NCBI GenBank assembly: GCA_004764695.1
Contig: SMSO01000025.1
Span: 2,618,102-2,682,101 of the forward strand
Length of the DNA: 64,000 nucleotides
Origin: Schizochytrium sp. TIO01
Lineage: Eukaryota; Sar; Bigyra; Thraustochytrida; Thraustochytriidae
Reading direction: 5' to 3'
Made by a program: the position numbers and the translations under genes. The notes under the pieces were generated by a model. That model saw only the letters and a list, made by a program, of their open reading frames with translations, had not been told where the DNA came from and searched no databases. This document shows positions 1 to 11,500 of this stretch, piece by piece (the stretch's first letter is position 1; each line of letters begins with the position of its first letter).

Positions 1-676
1 CTACCACATTGCGCTCGTCTTCATCAATATCATCTTCATCACCATCAAGTTTAAGCACTTTCGATTGGTTATCTGTAGCCCATGCTGTCTTGTTGTGAGC
101 TATCTCGTCAAGAGCAGCTGCTCTTGAATTCGACGAAGTCGAGGCGGCAGCGGCTTCTGCTTCTAAATAACGCTCACGCAAAACCTGAATCTTAGCAAGA
201 TTTTGCCCATACTTGTTACCAAAGATGTTGGAGTGTCCTTCGACGCCTGACGCACAACCGCGGCACCCGGTGACATTATCTCTAATCTCAGTCGCCTTGC
301 GCTGGCTCAGGGGTACACGGCACACACTGGTTGTACCATAAGGATAGTTTGCAGTATTGATAACATAAGTCGAGCATAGACGTTCATATCCAGGTTTTTT
401 CCACTTTGCAATCAGAGCCTTATCCACCAGACCTTGATCAATGCAGTACTTGTAGACTTCTTCGGAAATTCGGTGGTATTTGTAGTACAGTTGGTAGATG
501 TAGCGCGACTTTTGCCAGTTAATTTGGTGGACGGGCCACAGGGTCTCGGCCTTACTTTTGCCCTCAACAGGATCCTCCATACGTTGCCGTAGTTCATCCT
601 CAAGCGCCGTAAGAGTAGGCTCGACATCTGCAAAGCCTGCTGGCACTTTCTTCTTTCGACGGCCCCATTTACTCAT
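1..676 (-). CDS. BUD31: BUD31/G10-family splicing factor, partial (3' end outside window)
   Basis: Translated from the ATG at 676-674, the first 144 residues align along their length with BUD31 (G10), a subunit of the activated spliceosome. Landmarks are EPTL near residue 19, ETLWP near 44, YCID near 77, IAKWKKPGYE at 89-98, CRVP at 119-122 and GCRGC at 137-141. BUD31 is normally about 144 residues. This protein runs on for at least 80 more, through an alanine/serine stretch into an acidic tail, and leaves the window after 225 codons without a stop. Family members carry nine zinc-binding cysteines in the last 45 residues. Here only Cys101, Cys119, Cys138 and Cys141 remain, and the other positions read Ser, Val, Ser, Asp and Thr. 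The frame is clean, so this is divergence and not decay. It could be a divergent paralogue. It is divergent to the TARBP1-like gene across about 1 kb. Confidence 0.88.
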   Translation of the reverse strand, partial: MSKWGRRKKKVPAGFADVEPTLTALEDELRQRMEDPVEGKSKAETLWPVHQINWQKSRYIYQLYYKYHRISEEVYKYCIDQGLVDKALIAKWKKPGYERLCSTYVINTANYPYGTTSVCRVPLSQRKATEIRDNVTGCRGCASGVEGHSNIFGNKYGQNLAKIQVLRERYLEAEAAAASTSSNSRAAALDEIAHNKTAWATDNQSKVLKLDGDEDDIDEDERNVV

Positions 677-1692
677 TTTGTAGTCAAATCACGTGAAGAC
701 TTTACCTCCCTAGATTTGTTTCGAGTAAACTAAAATAGATATAACGATTCTTAACGCTAAGCTGTTGCGCTCACTGGGCCGAGCCTCTTGGCTTTCCACA
801 GGTCAAGGGTACGAAAGCACTTTGGTCGCGTAGACGCACCAGCTTCTTGGCAATCTCTCTCCTCTCTATCCCCAAAGGTCGTCGCCGATCTCTGTCAGGG
901 ATTTCAATGTCAGTTACAGGCAGTACCACGTGCGCCTTCCCGCTGCTGCAGCCTTGCCCTGGGCCAGCGACTGCGGTGAGTGTTCGTGATCTGTAGCGTC
1001 AAAAACTCGCCAACCCAAAAGAGCTCCTTCGTTGCTCAAGGCATAGTCAAAACCTCAACTCCCAATATACCCCCTTAAAAGTAAAGGTGGCGTTATAAAG
1101 TCGATGAGTCGTCTAAAGTGAAGGGGCATTTTTGATATTTTGTGCGGCCTACCTTAACCACCTTTTATTTTGGATCATGAGATGACGAGAGAAAAGCATG
1201 AAAATTCGTTCATCCGCATGAAAATTCGTTGAGGAGAAGGAAGGGTCATTCTCACGTTTAGTCAGACCCTTTTCCTTTCAATATCTACGATTGACGCCCA
1301 TCTGGAGATTTTGCGTCCGTTCTTTATATGAAAGCCCAGGTGAAATGCCTCTCAGTGAGACTTTTAGAAATGTTTGACTTGATTGGCTTGGTGATGTTAG
1401 AGTAATGCATTCATTTCTTTTGCTTTAATTAATTAATTCCTTTCCGCTGTAAAATTTCTTCTGTTTCTCTTATAATACCTAACTCTGTACTGAGTTATAG
1501 AGATCTTTAGGCCTATTGATTTGTTTATTTTTTCATAAAATATTGGTATTGTTGATTGACTCGTCGTGAGTGATTGTAATTTGATGGATTACAAGTTGGT
1601 GAAGAAGAACAGGTCGAGGCACGAAGTTGCGATCAATGCAGAAACTGATTGCGCGTCAGACGGCGCGAGGTCTGTCTTAAGGAGGAGTGACA
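677..1692. other. Divergent intergenic region between BUD31 and the TARBP1-like gene
   Basis: No supported gene. A GC-richer block at about 760-1010 contains a short open ATG frame (907-975) ending at a good GTGAGT donor (976-981). No acceptor joins it in phase to the downstream gene, because that frame has a stop at 1678-1680. It may be a 5' UTR exon. A 15-bp direct repeat, GCATGAAAATTCGTT, lies at 1196-1210 and 1216-1230. The rest is AT-rich. Confidence 0.5.
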
Positions 1693-4600
1693 ATGGCTCT
1701 AGAGACATCAAAAGGTGCCCTACTGCGTGGGTGCGAAGCCCTGCGGCTTGGGGCAAAACTTGGAGGCTTGGCCACGGCAACTACTGGAGTGGACCTTGTT
1801 GCAGCCTTGCACCCGGAGTTAAAAGCAGCCTTTGAACTTGACAAGCTCTGCGAGGAGCTCCAGTTTGACTCACAACGCCATGGGGATGCTAAAGATAGCC
1901 TTCAAGCTCTCCAAAGTCAGTTTTCCAGAGAAGTGGCTGCGATTTTGCTAGCAGCAGTGCGCAAGTCCAAGGGCCAAAAAGATCAGGCAGGCAAGTATGT
2001 CGTAGACATTGTGGATGCCATTGTGAGCTGCTTTGGAGGTAGGTTGCCTATCTCAGTTTCACCATTGACGGAAGATGATGCTCTCAAGGAGGAGACTGAA
2101 CAGGAAGCAACAGCTGTGCCGCAGACGCCACTGGATAACCTTGACTGGGAATTCGCAAAGGATATTATTCAAGTGTACGTGCGCACGATTCCTGGGCTTG
2201 GCTCAGAGCTACAAAAGACTCTTAATTGCTGGACCGAAGTCGATGTTGAAATTCCAAGCAGGATTGTGTCTTTGAGCCTGTTGGTGGATGCTTGTCCTAC
2301 AGAAATGACCATCGAGCTTGCGGAGACGCTCAATAAAGTTTGTATTAAGGTGCTCACTACTTCAAAATACCCGCATGTTCAGCAAGCAGTAATGGACTCC
2401 CTCTTGCCTAAAATTTCTCAATGGCTAAGTGAAGATCAAATGCTTTCTCTCATTAAAGCTACGCGCCCGCAGACTGCGCTGTTGATCGGCGTGTTAAGCG
2501 TGTGTAGCGCAAAACCCCTCCTTGGTGATGCAGACCTATGGGAGTCAATTCGCCAAGGCTTGCGCCCTGCTTCGCCTCCCGCTGTGCAACGCCAGTACAA
2601 GTTTGTTTTGCAGCGTCTCGTAGCAAGTATGGATGATGAAACACAGGTAAAATGGTGGGCGGACTTTCTACGAATCCACGCTGGTGTGAGGGAACGCGAT
2701 CTCCACCACGTGCAAGCAGTCTGGCGAATTGCTCAGCGCCTACTTCAGAGCGCAACTGAAAAACAATGGCCATGGATTGAACTTCTGTTTGAGCTTGCCG
2801 CAACTCATGAAAACCAAGCAGTAGCTAAGTTTATTTTGACCACTTTTCTCACCGAAGATCTTGGTGGCCAGGCGCATGTCCTATCGCAAGGTTTTGTTGT
2901 AGATGTAATCGTACCAGGGCTCGCATTGAAGGAACTTTACAAAGCTGTTATTATTGATGATGCTTCGGGTGAAACTGGAGTTCTACGCGACATTGAAACC
3001 CCTACTGTGGAGTTGTTTCGTGTGTGGGGTGGTTCCTCTGCGGAGCGGAAACAAGCATTGGTCCGTAAATTAGCAGAACTTGAAGCACCTTTGAGCCCAT
3101 CTTACGCTGTAATTCTCTCAAAAGCGTTGGCCGCTATGGAGGGGCCCTGTGGTTGGTTTGGCAATGCCGAGGTAATTGCTGTACGGGAATTTATCACAAC
3201 TGTGTTCGGTGGTTTAGGAGGTCTGGGTATGCTTGGGCGCTTGCGACTTGCTCATGAATTTCTTCTTCAAGCCTTGGTTTCACACGCAATTCCAGAAAAT
3301 ATTTCTCTTGGTACTCTTCTGAATTTGCTCGAGGCTTGGCAGCTTCCTAACGATACACTAGCAAAGTTGCGCCAATGGGTTGTCACTTCGAAGGTAAGTT
3401 TCTAAATTGGATTATTTAAGTTGGCAGAATCTTTAGGGAATGCGATAAGGTAGCAAGACTAAAGTTCTTATGACCAACATAGTCATATGGACAGACAGAG
3501 TCATCATTACGAACATTCTTGGAATACACATGGGTTTGGTAGATATGCGGAATGATGTGTTTGCGCCTGTACTTTTGCGCATGAACAGATACTTTAGACA
3601 CATGCTTGGGGGTGTTTCAAACCTAGCTGTCGCTTGCGACAAAAGGTATGAGTGCCCTTAAAGCTTTTTCGTGACACAAACGTTTACTACAATCCTGACC
3701 GCGCCCTTACTTACATGTGTCAAGATGTAGTGAAATTTCGTAAAAAAAGGTTCTAATTCAGAATGAGAAACTGACGCTTGCATGTAAATGTAAAAATCGT
3801 TATTTACACAGACTTTCCAGGACATCATGGTGAATGAACTTAAACAATATATTGCAGGAGAGTCTGTGCAGGCCTTAACCTCAGATACTCGTGCGCAGCT
3901 AGCACTTTCCTTACTCGCAGATGTACCCTCGTGCGTGGAAAGTATTGCTGCCAATTTGGAAGACTCCCTCTCTTGCGTGTACTCCAGCCCGTACGCTTCA
4001 GAAGCTGGAAAAATCAATGCGTGTATGTTAGTTCAAGTGAATGCAAAGCTTGTTCAACCTGAACAAATTTTGGATGATCTTATGGCATGGTGCTTGCAAC
4101 TCATTCAGCATCCTGAGGAAGACCTTTCAAGCCGGGCATTGTTTGCTGCTCTTGGTGCCATGAAAGCCCTTGCATGCACAGTTGAACCTGGATATCTAGC
4201 ACCAAAGGTAGTTAAACTTCGTGAAACCACCACGGAATGGCTTCAATCTGATGATTCTTTCCACTTTAGCCGGGCCATTCTGTTGTTGGAGGTCTTGGTC
4301 GAAATTTGTGAAAGTGAGGCGAAATGGTCTCGTGATCAGCTTCAGCTTCTCCTCGACAAGGAATTTATGCTCCAGGTCGAACGTAAAGATGGAGAAGCCT
4401 CCGCTATCCTAAAACGTCGTGCACAGGCTGCTTTTTGGGTCTGCATTGATAAGCTTTTACAAGTTATGAGTGATACTGACGTGAAACTGGCGAGCAAAGT
4501 GACGTGCGCAGCGCTTGACGGAACTGTTAAATGTCACCACTCGGCTCTATTGTGGTGCTATCGCATTCTTGGAGCTGGGCTCACAATGCTTAATGGAGCT

Positions 4601-6511
4601 CTGCCAGAGGGTATGGAGCCCCCCCAGCTTGTCCAAGCTCTCGAGTCCGGCCTTGAAGTGTCCGATGCTCGTACACCAAGTCTAATTCTCACATTCTGTG
4701 CGTCTATTTTTCAGGAGTGCTGCTTCAGATCAGAAGAGATGCGCGAGCAGGTTTTGAGGCCACTCTGGAACTCGCTGTTGGACGCGAATGCCCATGTCAT
4801 TGCTACACAAGTTTTCGGTAGCACATTTTGGAATCATCCCGAGCTGGCTGATGGTTTTTATGAGGAAGCTATTGAGCATTTGACTACCATTGACAAGGCC
4901 GTCATCACCTCAACGGCACTAATGGAGTTTGTTAAACCAGAGACCTGGATGCGAGGAGATGACACGCTTCTCCATGTACATGGCCGTTTCACTCACCCGT
5001 TGGCAGTATCACGCAGCTATGTCCTTGCTTTTATAGAAGAACGCGCAACTGAATCATGGTGCGAGAAATACTTGCGGGCAGCAATTGCCCGTTTCCAGCA
5101 GGCGCCAATGAATGCAGGGCAATACAACCATGCATACTCTCCTCAATTCCTTCAAAAATTTCGTGTGATGCAGAGCATTCCTGCTGCAGTCCGACGCATC
5201 AGTGATCCCTCCATCAGTGCAGAGCTTTGCACCAGTCTGCTCACATTGCTCACGGATGATGATCGGCTTGCATACTATCACCGATGCTATTTGGAACTCG
5301 CTATTACATGCCTAATGGTGCAGTCCCCAGATACTTGCTTGCCCCTTCTCTCTGAATCTTTGGGCGACTTGGCTTGCTCACGCAACACAAGTGTCACATC
5401 CAAGCTAATCGTTGCTGCATTAGTTGTGAATGAAATGAACCGCCAAGATCCTGCTTGGCCTGGCCTCCATGATTTTCACCGGGAGCTGGCTGTGAAAACT
5501 ATTCCATGGGCAACCCGCCCCCGCGTAATGACCCGCTCATTAGCACACTGGGTGATCCGACGCTGCAGCTCTAGCTTGAAAGATTGGAATGATGCTGCGC
5601 AAACACTAGTCCGCGAAACCGAAGCCTTGAACACTCTTGCGCAGGAGCTTTTGGATAACATCCTTGCTGATTTTATGCCTTTGAAGGCTGCCACATTTAA
5701 ATACCATTGTGATGAGCAACAGTTTAATGCCACGGGAGATCAAATCCTTATGGCTACCTCTGTGCGTATTCTTCGAGACTTTGAAAACAACTTTTTCGAG
5801 AACGTGAATAAGTCAACGAAACCGGTGGCGTACCGTATTATCACTCAAGATGAGACAAGGAAACACTTTGAGGAGACCGGTCAAGACGCAACTGGCGCAG
5901 CAGCTCTCAATATTCAGGAGAAGATTAACCCTAACGCCTGGCAGGAGCTTCTTGCCCTGACTCAAGTCGGTGATGTCGCGCTTAGTTTCCCTCGTAGCCT
6001 ACTTCGCCAGCCACAGACTGCTCGCCGGCGCGCAGGCGCAGATGGTCTTGTTGTAGTGTGCACCCTCCTGGAGCACAACCTCCCCAGTATTGCTGCGCTT
6101 GTCCGGACCTGCGAAGTTCTTGGTGTGGCTAAGATTGTTGTGCACAGTCTGGATATTCTAAAACTCGATACCTTCAAGGCGGTTACTCTCTCTGCTGGGC
6201 TGTGGATGCCATTTCAGGCAGTCACTCGACTTGAACTACCAGGATTTCTTGCTCAGCACAAAGCTCAGGGTTCTAGTCTCGTTGGCTTGCACCAGGCAGA
6301 TCCTCTTCTTCCGCCACTTGCAGAGCACCAGTATGCAAAGAATGCTGTGCTTGTTGTAGCTGACGAACCAACCGGTATGGATGCTGCTGTTGCTGAGCTT
6401 CTCGATGCTAACGTCTCCTTGCCCAGTCTGGGAAAGTCGCCTTCAGTTCTCCCGCATATTGCTGGTGCTATTGGTATTTGGGAGTTCGTCCTGCAACGCC
6501 GTCTTCGCTAA
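1693..6511 (+). CDS. TARBP1-like tRNA 2'-O-methyltransferase (SpoU/SPOUT), two exons
   Basis: Two reading frames join across an intron. Exon 1 is 1693-3393, ending in phase 0 at AAG|GTAAGT. Exon 2 starts at 3812 or 3821 and ends at 6511. The protein is about 1,463-1,466 residues (human TARBP1 is about 1,620). Most of it is a helical, HEAT-like scaffold. The last 165 residues match the SPOUT methyltransferase domain of TARBP1/Trm3, which makes Gm18 in tRNA: motif 1 reads HNLPSIAALVRTCEVLG with the catalytic-type Arg, and the C-terminus has GAIGIWEF. Motif 2 is ADEPTGM instead of GNExxG, and motif 3 is KSPSVLPHIAGA instead of SLNVHVSGA, so the AdoMet knot looks altered. The ATG at 1693 is the first in frame after a stop at 1678. 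The family assignment is firm; activity is uncertain. Confidence 0.8.
3394..3811 (+). other. Spliceosomal intron of the TARBP1-like gene, with two possible acceptors
   Basis: The donor GTAAGT at 3394 follows AAG. Reading through would stop after three codons. Acceptors are TTACACAG (ending 3811) and CTTTCCAG (ending 3820). Both keep phase 0 and differ by three codons (Thr-Phe-Gln). The intron is 418 or 427 nt, long for this compact locus. Confidence 0.8.
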
Positions 6512-6933
6512 AGCTTTCTTATGAAACCTTCTCACTGGACCTCTAAAGCGAACATACTTTAATCAGCACATCGCGAAACGCCATGACAAACAAACCAAGA
6601 CCATTGACTTGAACGTTGTATGTAATCATCAACTCTTTGCCTTCTTTTAGCCCCATCTGTGACAGATTCAATGATAGATCAATTTTAGGACTTAATTTTC
6701 ACGCAATCTATTCATGAAGATAGCAAAGTTGGCAATTCGCACTCGAATACATCGATTGTCTCGATTTGGGTATTAGAGTCCTCTAAGAAAGAAAGCCAAC
6801 GTCAAAAACGAAGTTTGGACTATACTTTCTAAAGTATTAAAAAATTAATCATTAAAAATTAAAAAGAGGGTTTAAAAACCTTGATTGAAAGTAAAGCACA
6901 AGAGGAATCTAGGATTGTACTCAGTTGAGCAAG
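6512..6933. other. Intergenic spacer, TARBP1-like to SET gene
   Basis: About 420 bp between co-oriented genes. It holds the 3' UTR of the first and an AT-rich promoter-like stretch at 6825-6900. I see no further feature. Confidence 0.5.
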
Positions 6934-8367
6934 ATGGAGCGCAACGAAGGCCAGCGAGGCGCAGAGGAGAACAGCGCAACAAAACTCAGCAGGGATCTAC
7001 CTGATGCTATCAAGGCATCTGCAACTATGCAAGGCACCTCGAAAGTGATGGATGAAAACGCTGGCGAGGCTGAGGCCTCAAGAAACTGCGAAGATGCAGT
7101 TAAGAACGAGGCATTCATGACCTGGCTGAGGGATGCTGGCTGCGATCTGGAGAAGGTGGTGTGGCCCGCTCGAGATGAAGCTACAGGTATTCGGGGTGTA
7201 TCAGCTCGTGAAAATGTGTCGAGCTTTGAGCCACTTTTCCGCATCCCATACAAGCTTATTGTCTCCGTAGACGTGATAGAAAAACATGAAGTGTTGGGTC
7301 CTTTTGTTCGGGAGAAAGGACATCAAGCGCCTCTTTCGGAACCCGCTCGCATGCTTACATTGTGGCTTGCGTATGAGAGACTTCAAGGAGAGAAGTCATG
7401 GTGGAAGCATTATGTCAATAGCATGCCGAATGACGAGGATTTTGATGACTTTGTAGATCTTTGGAGTGATGAGGAGCTGGCAGCACTGCTCGATCCGGCT
7501 GCCGCTCGAATGGCAATTGGTAGTCGCGCGAGCATTAGTCTTCAATTCTCGCAGCTTGGGGCACTTGTGAAGGAGTATTTTGAAGAGCACAAGGAACAAA
7601 GCGATGCTTGTGTTGAAGGTCTTCGAACATTTGCGTCATCTCTTACTCAGGATGTCTTTCGCTGGGCATGCTGGGCAGTTGACTCGCGAACCTTTCTAGA
7701 CAGGAGATCGACTGAAAATTCGCTGCCAGTACTTATCCCATTTGCAGATATGCTTAATCACCACCCAACACATGCTGACTCTGCAGAGTTTGAATCTAAC
7801 TATTTCGCCATGGTGGCCGACCGTGATTTGAGAGCTGGTGGCATGCTTTACAACTCCTACGGTCGTCGTACAAACCGTGATCTCTTGTTGACCTACGGCT
7901 TTGTATTGCAGAATAACCCATGGGATTATGTATCTATTCGTCTACCCTGGGCAGGATTGACACCGCAGCGTGTCGACGAACCCTTTCTCCGTGCCAAACT
8001 TTCCATTATTTCGCAATATCCAGACAGCGACCTTGGCCACCTCCATCTTCAAGGTGCACCCAATCACCGCTTACTAGGTTTCTTTCGTGTCTGGTGTGCA
8101 GCGTCTCCGGACGAGCTCCAGGCAGTTCGTGATGCTGGGCTTGAGTCGATTGCAGTTTCGCACGAGCGTCGAACATTAGAGTGCGCACTAGATTGTATCA
8201 TGAAAGCAACCCCACCTCAGCTTGCTTCGAGCTTAAGTAGACCTTCAAGCATCAAACAGTCAAGGCTGGACATGGCTCGGATATATTCTGAGACCAGGAT
8301 TCGCATTTGTGAAAAACATGCACAAGCATTAAAGCATCGATTACGATTCGTTGCAAATAACTACTAA
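6934..8367 (+). CDS. SET-domain protein methyltransferase of the SETD3/Rubisco-LSMT type
   Basis: Single exon, 477 residues from the ATG at 6934. This is the split-SET class used by SETD3, SETD6, RKM and Rubisco large-subunit methyltransferases, which methylate lysine or, in SETD3, actin histidine. The N-terminal SET strand has GIRGVSARENV followed by LFRIPYKL. A helical insert of about 150 residues follows. The catalytic part then has PFADMLNHHP (the conserved Asn-His that contacts AdoMet) and YNSYGRRTNRDLLLTYGF, matching the GxxSNxxLLxxYGF signature and its Tyr. The C-terminal 130 residues are helical, like the LSMT substrate-binding domain. No targeting peptide is evident. The N-terminal 60 residues are polar and low in complexity. 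The substrate cannot be read from sequence. It converges on the kinesin gene, with 156 bp between stops. Confidence 0.85.
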   Translation: MERNEGQRGAEENSATKLSRDLPDAIKASATMQGTSKVMDENAGEAEASRNCEDAVKNEAFMTWLRDAGCDLEKVVWPARDEATGIRGVSARENVSSFEPLFRIPYKLIVSVDVIEKHEVLGPFVREKGHQAPLSEPARMLTLWLAYERLQGEKSWWKHYVNSMPNDEDFDDFVDLWSDEELAALLDPAAARMAIGSRASISLQFSQLGALVKEYFEEHKEQSDACVEGLRTFASSLTQDVFRWACWAVDSRTFLDRRSTENSLPVLIPFADMLNHHPTHADSAEFESNYFAMVADRDLRAGGMLYNSYGRRTNRDLLLTYGFVLQNNPWDYVSIRLPWAGLTPQRVDEPFLRAKLSIISQYPDSDLGHLHLQGAPNHRLLGFFRVWCAASPDELQAVRDAGLESIAVSHERRTLECALDCIMKATPPQLASSLSRPSSIKQSRLDMARIYSETRIRICEKHAQALKHRLRFVANNY

Positions 8368-8523
8368 AAATAGAATTATTGAAGCAACCTCTTGTTCTCC
8401 GTACCAAAATGCACGATAGAATCCATAGAATAAGAATTAGCAAAGAGAACAACTAAGTAAAATTTGAGTGGGTTGTGGTTTGTAAGATATTCGTTATTGA
8501 ACAGATGAAGTAAAGGCTTTGAG

Positions 8524-11500
8524 TTAACGAGAGGAGGAAAATCTTAAGAATTGCGAAAGGCGAAACGGACTGCCACTTGTACTTCCAGAACCAGTGTTGT
8601 GTTGCACAGAAAGACCACTGGGCTTCTTTGAGCCGCTTTCTGGGGTACTCTTTACGTTGCTGTGTATACGGTCATTTTCATTACTCGCATAGCTCGCGCG
8701 CATCCGTTCGCGAAGAGACCTAGGCGTGAGGAGACCAGAACTACGGCGCGAGTGTCCATGGTGTTTAGAAGAGGAAAATTTACTACTTGACCCCTTTCCA
8801 CTATTCGATGTCGGCTTCTGCTTTCCGTCTGTCTTAGGAGGTGCGACAGGAGTGGCTGCTGCGGCTGCGGCTGCAGAGGAAGACTCAGAAACTGGAAAAA
8901 ATGCAGCCACAGATTTCTTGGGAGACGCACAAAGATTAGGTGCATTAGCTCGTGTGCTACTATCGTCATTGCTGGTGCTAGGGAGATTCTCTCTCATTTT
9001 CGTGGTGTTAAGCTGATACTTGTTATTCTTTGGCGGTTGTTCAGGCGTAAAAGAGTTCCGCAGTGTTGTGGCAGGATTAAAAGACTCGACGTCAGACATG
9101 CTACTACGAGGAGTAAAGCCGAGCGCACTTATGCTGCTCTGGCGAGGGGTTCCGTGGTGTGTTGCAGTGTCGTCATTTTCAAAAGTAGAAAGCCGAACCG
9201 TCTGGAACGAATCTCTCGATTGTTTTGTCATCACACTGCCACTGGAAGCCCGCAAGATAGACGAGGCAAAGTCGTTACCTGGATTATACTGTGCAGTGAG
9301 TCTCCGACGAAGTGTTTCCATCTCTCCCATAACTTTATCAAGCTGCTTAGATTTGTAATCAGCAAAGGAATTTGCCATCTCAACAGCCTCCTTGAGCTCC
9401 TTATTAGTGCACATAAGTCTTTCGTGTTGCTCTTGGAGCATTTGGAATTTCGACTCGCTTTCGACAAGGCGTTGTTGCTCGTTACCGAGGTTTGTGTCTC
9501 TCTCAGACAAAGACTTGCGCAAGTTAAGCTTGGCCTTCCGAGCAGATGTCGCCTGGCGCTCCAGCTGTACACTTAGTCGACGGTTATTCTTCTCTGCTTC
9601 TTTGAGCTGCTTGCGAGCATCATTGAGCTGAGTCAAAAGTCGCTGCCGCACAAGGTTTTCTGCTGTCATTTGAGGCTGATCGTCCCTGATGTCAACCGCA
9701 ACGTTCTTTAACTCTCGAGCAGAGCGATGGGCCTCGGCTGCAACCTTTACCATAGCACGAGAAACGGCATTAGGCGAAGTTTGGCCAGAAAATGTGGCAG
9801 GCACGAAGTTACCTGTTGAGGCCCGCCGGTTGCCAGAGCTCTTAACACGCATAGAATCGAGAACACGCTTGATACGCTCGCGCTCTGCATCACCCTCGGC
9901 CTTGCGTTCCATTTCAAGAAAAAGTTCCTGCTCGAGCTTGTCAGCGCGAGAGATAGCTTGTTTCAGTTCTTCCTCTAGTGCGGCCACTAAGTCTTGGTCG
10001 CTGCTTAAGCTACCAAGTGGTCTATAGACATCTGGACAGTCAAACGAGTCCTTCTCTTCTTCTTCACGTTGACGTTCGTTCTCCAACTCGCTAACCAGTT
10101 TTTTATTTTCCTTGTCGAGACGCTTGACGATGCTTTCCAAGCCCTTCTTGTCATCTAGAACGGCTTCAAGTTGCATTTGAACGCTGGAAAGGCGGTGTTC
10201 AAAGCTATCGTTCTCGTCACTCATTGCGCGTGACTTAAACATGGTCGCATACGATGCATTCTGAATTTTGAGTTGAGCAATTTGAGCTTGCAATGATAGT
10301 TCATTTGATGTATCTCTGCACTCAGTAAGAATGGCTTCGTTTTGTTCAAACCATGTTGAATCTGCAAGCTCTGCTGCTTTGAGTTTCTGCTCCAAAAGCT
10401 GGAGCAAAAGTTTTTTCGCCTCGACGTCATCACGAAGGACTTGCTCATTTTCATGATGCTCCCTCATTTCGCTCGAGAGATGGCGAATTTTTTCACGACT
10501 TCCACCAAGTTCTTTGAGAACATGAAGAAGTACTTCTTCCAGATGAGCAATTCGCTGGCGAAGAATTTGGTGGGCGGTGCTACCAATAGCTTCTGTCAAG
10601 CCACCGTTCTTTAGTACATATGCCTCGATACGCTGAAAGTCGGCATTCTCTGAAAGAGACTCTCGATTTTCCTGCTGCTTCTTTTCGATAGCCTCGGCAG
10701 CAGTCAGGGCAGAGTTCTCGAGAGAGTCCACCTGGTTCTCGCCTTCCATCGGCTGCTTCGCACGCCCTAGTTCCTCGCGTAGGCGTCGAACCTCACGCTG
10801 TAGCACAGAAACATCAGAGCTAATGGATGTATTGGCCTTGACGCTGTTTTTAATTCGTTTTGCTCGTTGACCAAACTGAAGCGTGGAAAGGGTGTCCTGA
10901 AAGTTTGTGGCATCTGGACTGATGGTGGCAATAATCGATGTCTTTGTATTTCCACCTAGAGAATCACGGAGTAAATACGTGAGAACGCTGTCGCGGTGAG
11001 GCACGTGGAATACGCGGCCTTTGCCACGTTCTACAAGAGCTGAAATAACGTTGCCGAGAGCGGAAAGAGATTTGTTAATGTGCTTGGCTTCGTTGAGACG
11101 GTTTCCTGTAGCCTTCGTAAGACGCTGACGCTCAGAACCAGCTAGGTCTACTAGGTTGATGCGAGAAGTACGAGTGATCTCGAGAGCACTAGAAGCATCT
11201 TCAGCAGGTGACTTGATCTCCATGGAGAGTGTAAAAATAGAATGCGAGCGGCTAGATTCACGGTTCATATTTGTTGCACCAACGTGGCGGAGGTCTGCAC
11301 CGCGCTTGAGCAATGCAAAAGCATCTTGAACAGAACCCAAAGACTCCTCGACCGCACCTTCTACAAACACTCCACGACGTGTGTCTTCGCGAACATTTTT
11401 AGAGGGAAGGACAAAGCCTGGTTGGCCCATATTTGCGTGAGTCTCGAAATCTAGCAAATCATAAACATTTTCATTGTAAATTTCGAGGTATGAACAGTGA

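Noticed and set aside
1566-1835. Plus-strand frame overlapping the start of the TARBP1-like gene
   Set aside because: Different frame from the conserved protein and no homology; at most an upstream overlapping ORF.
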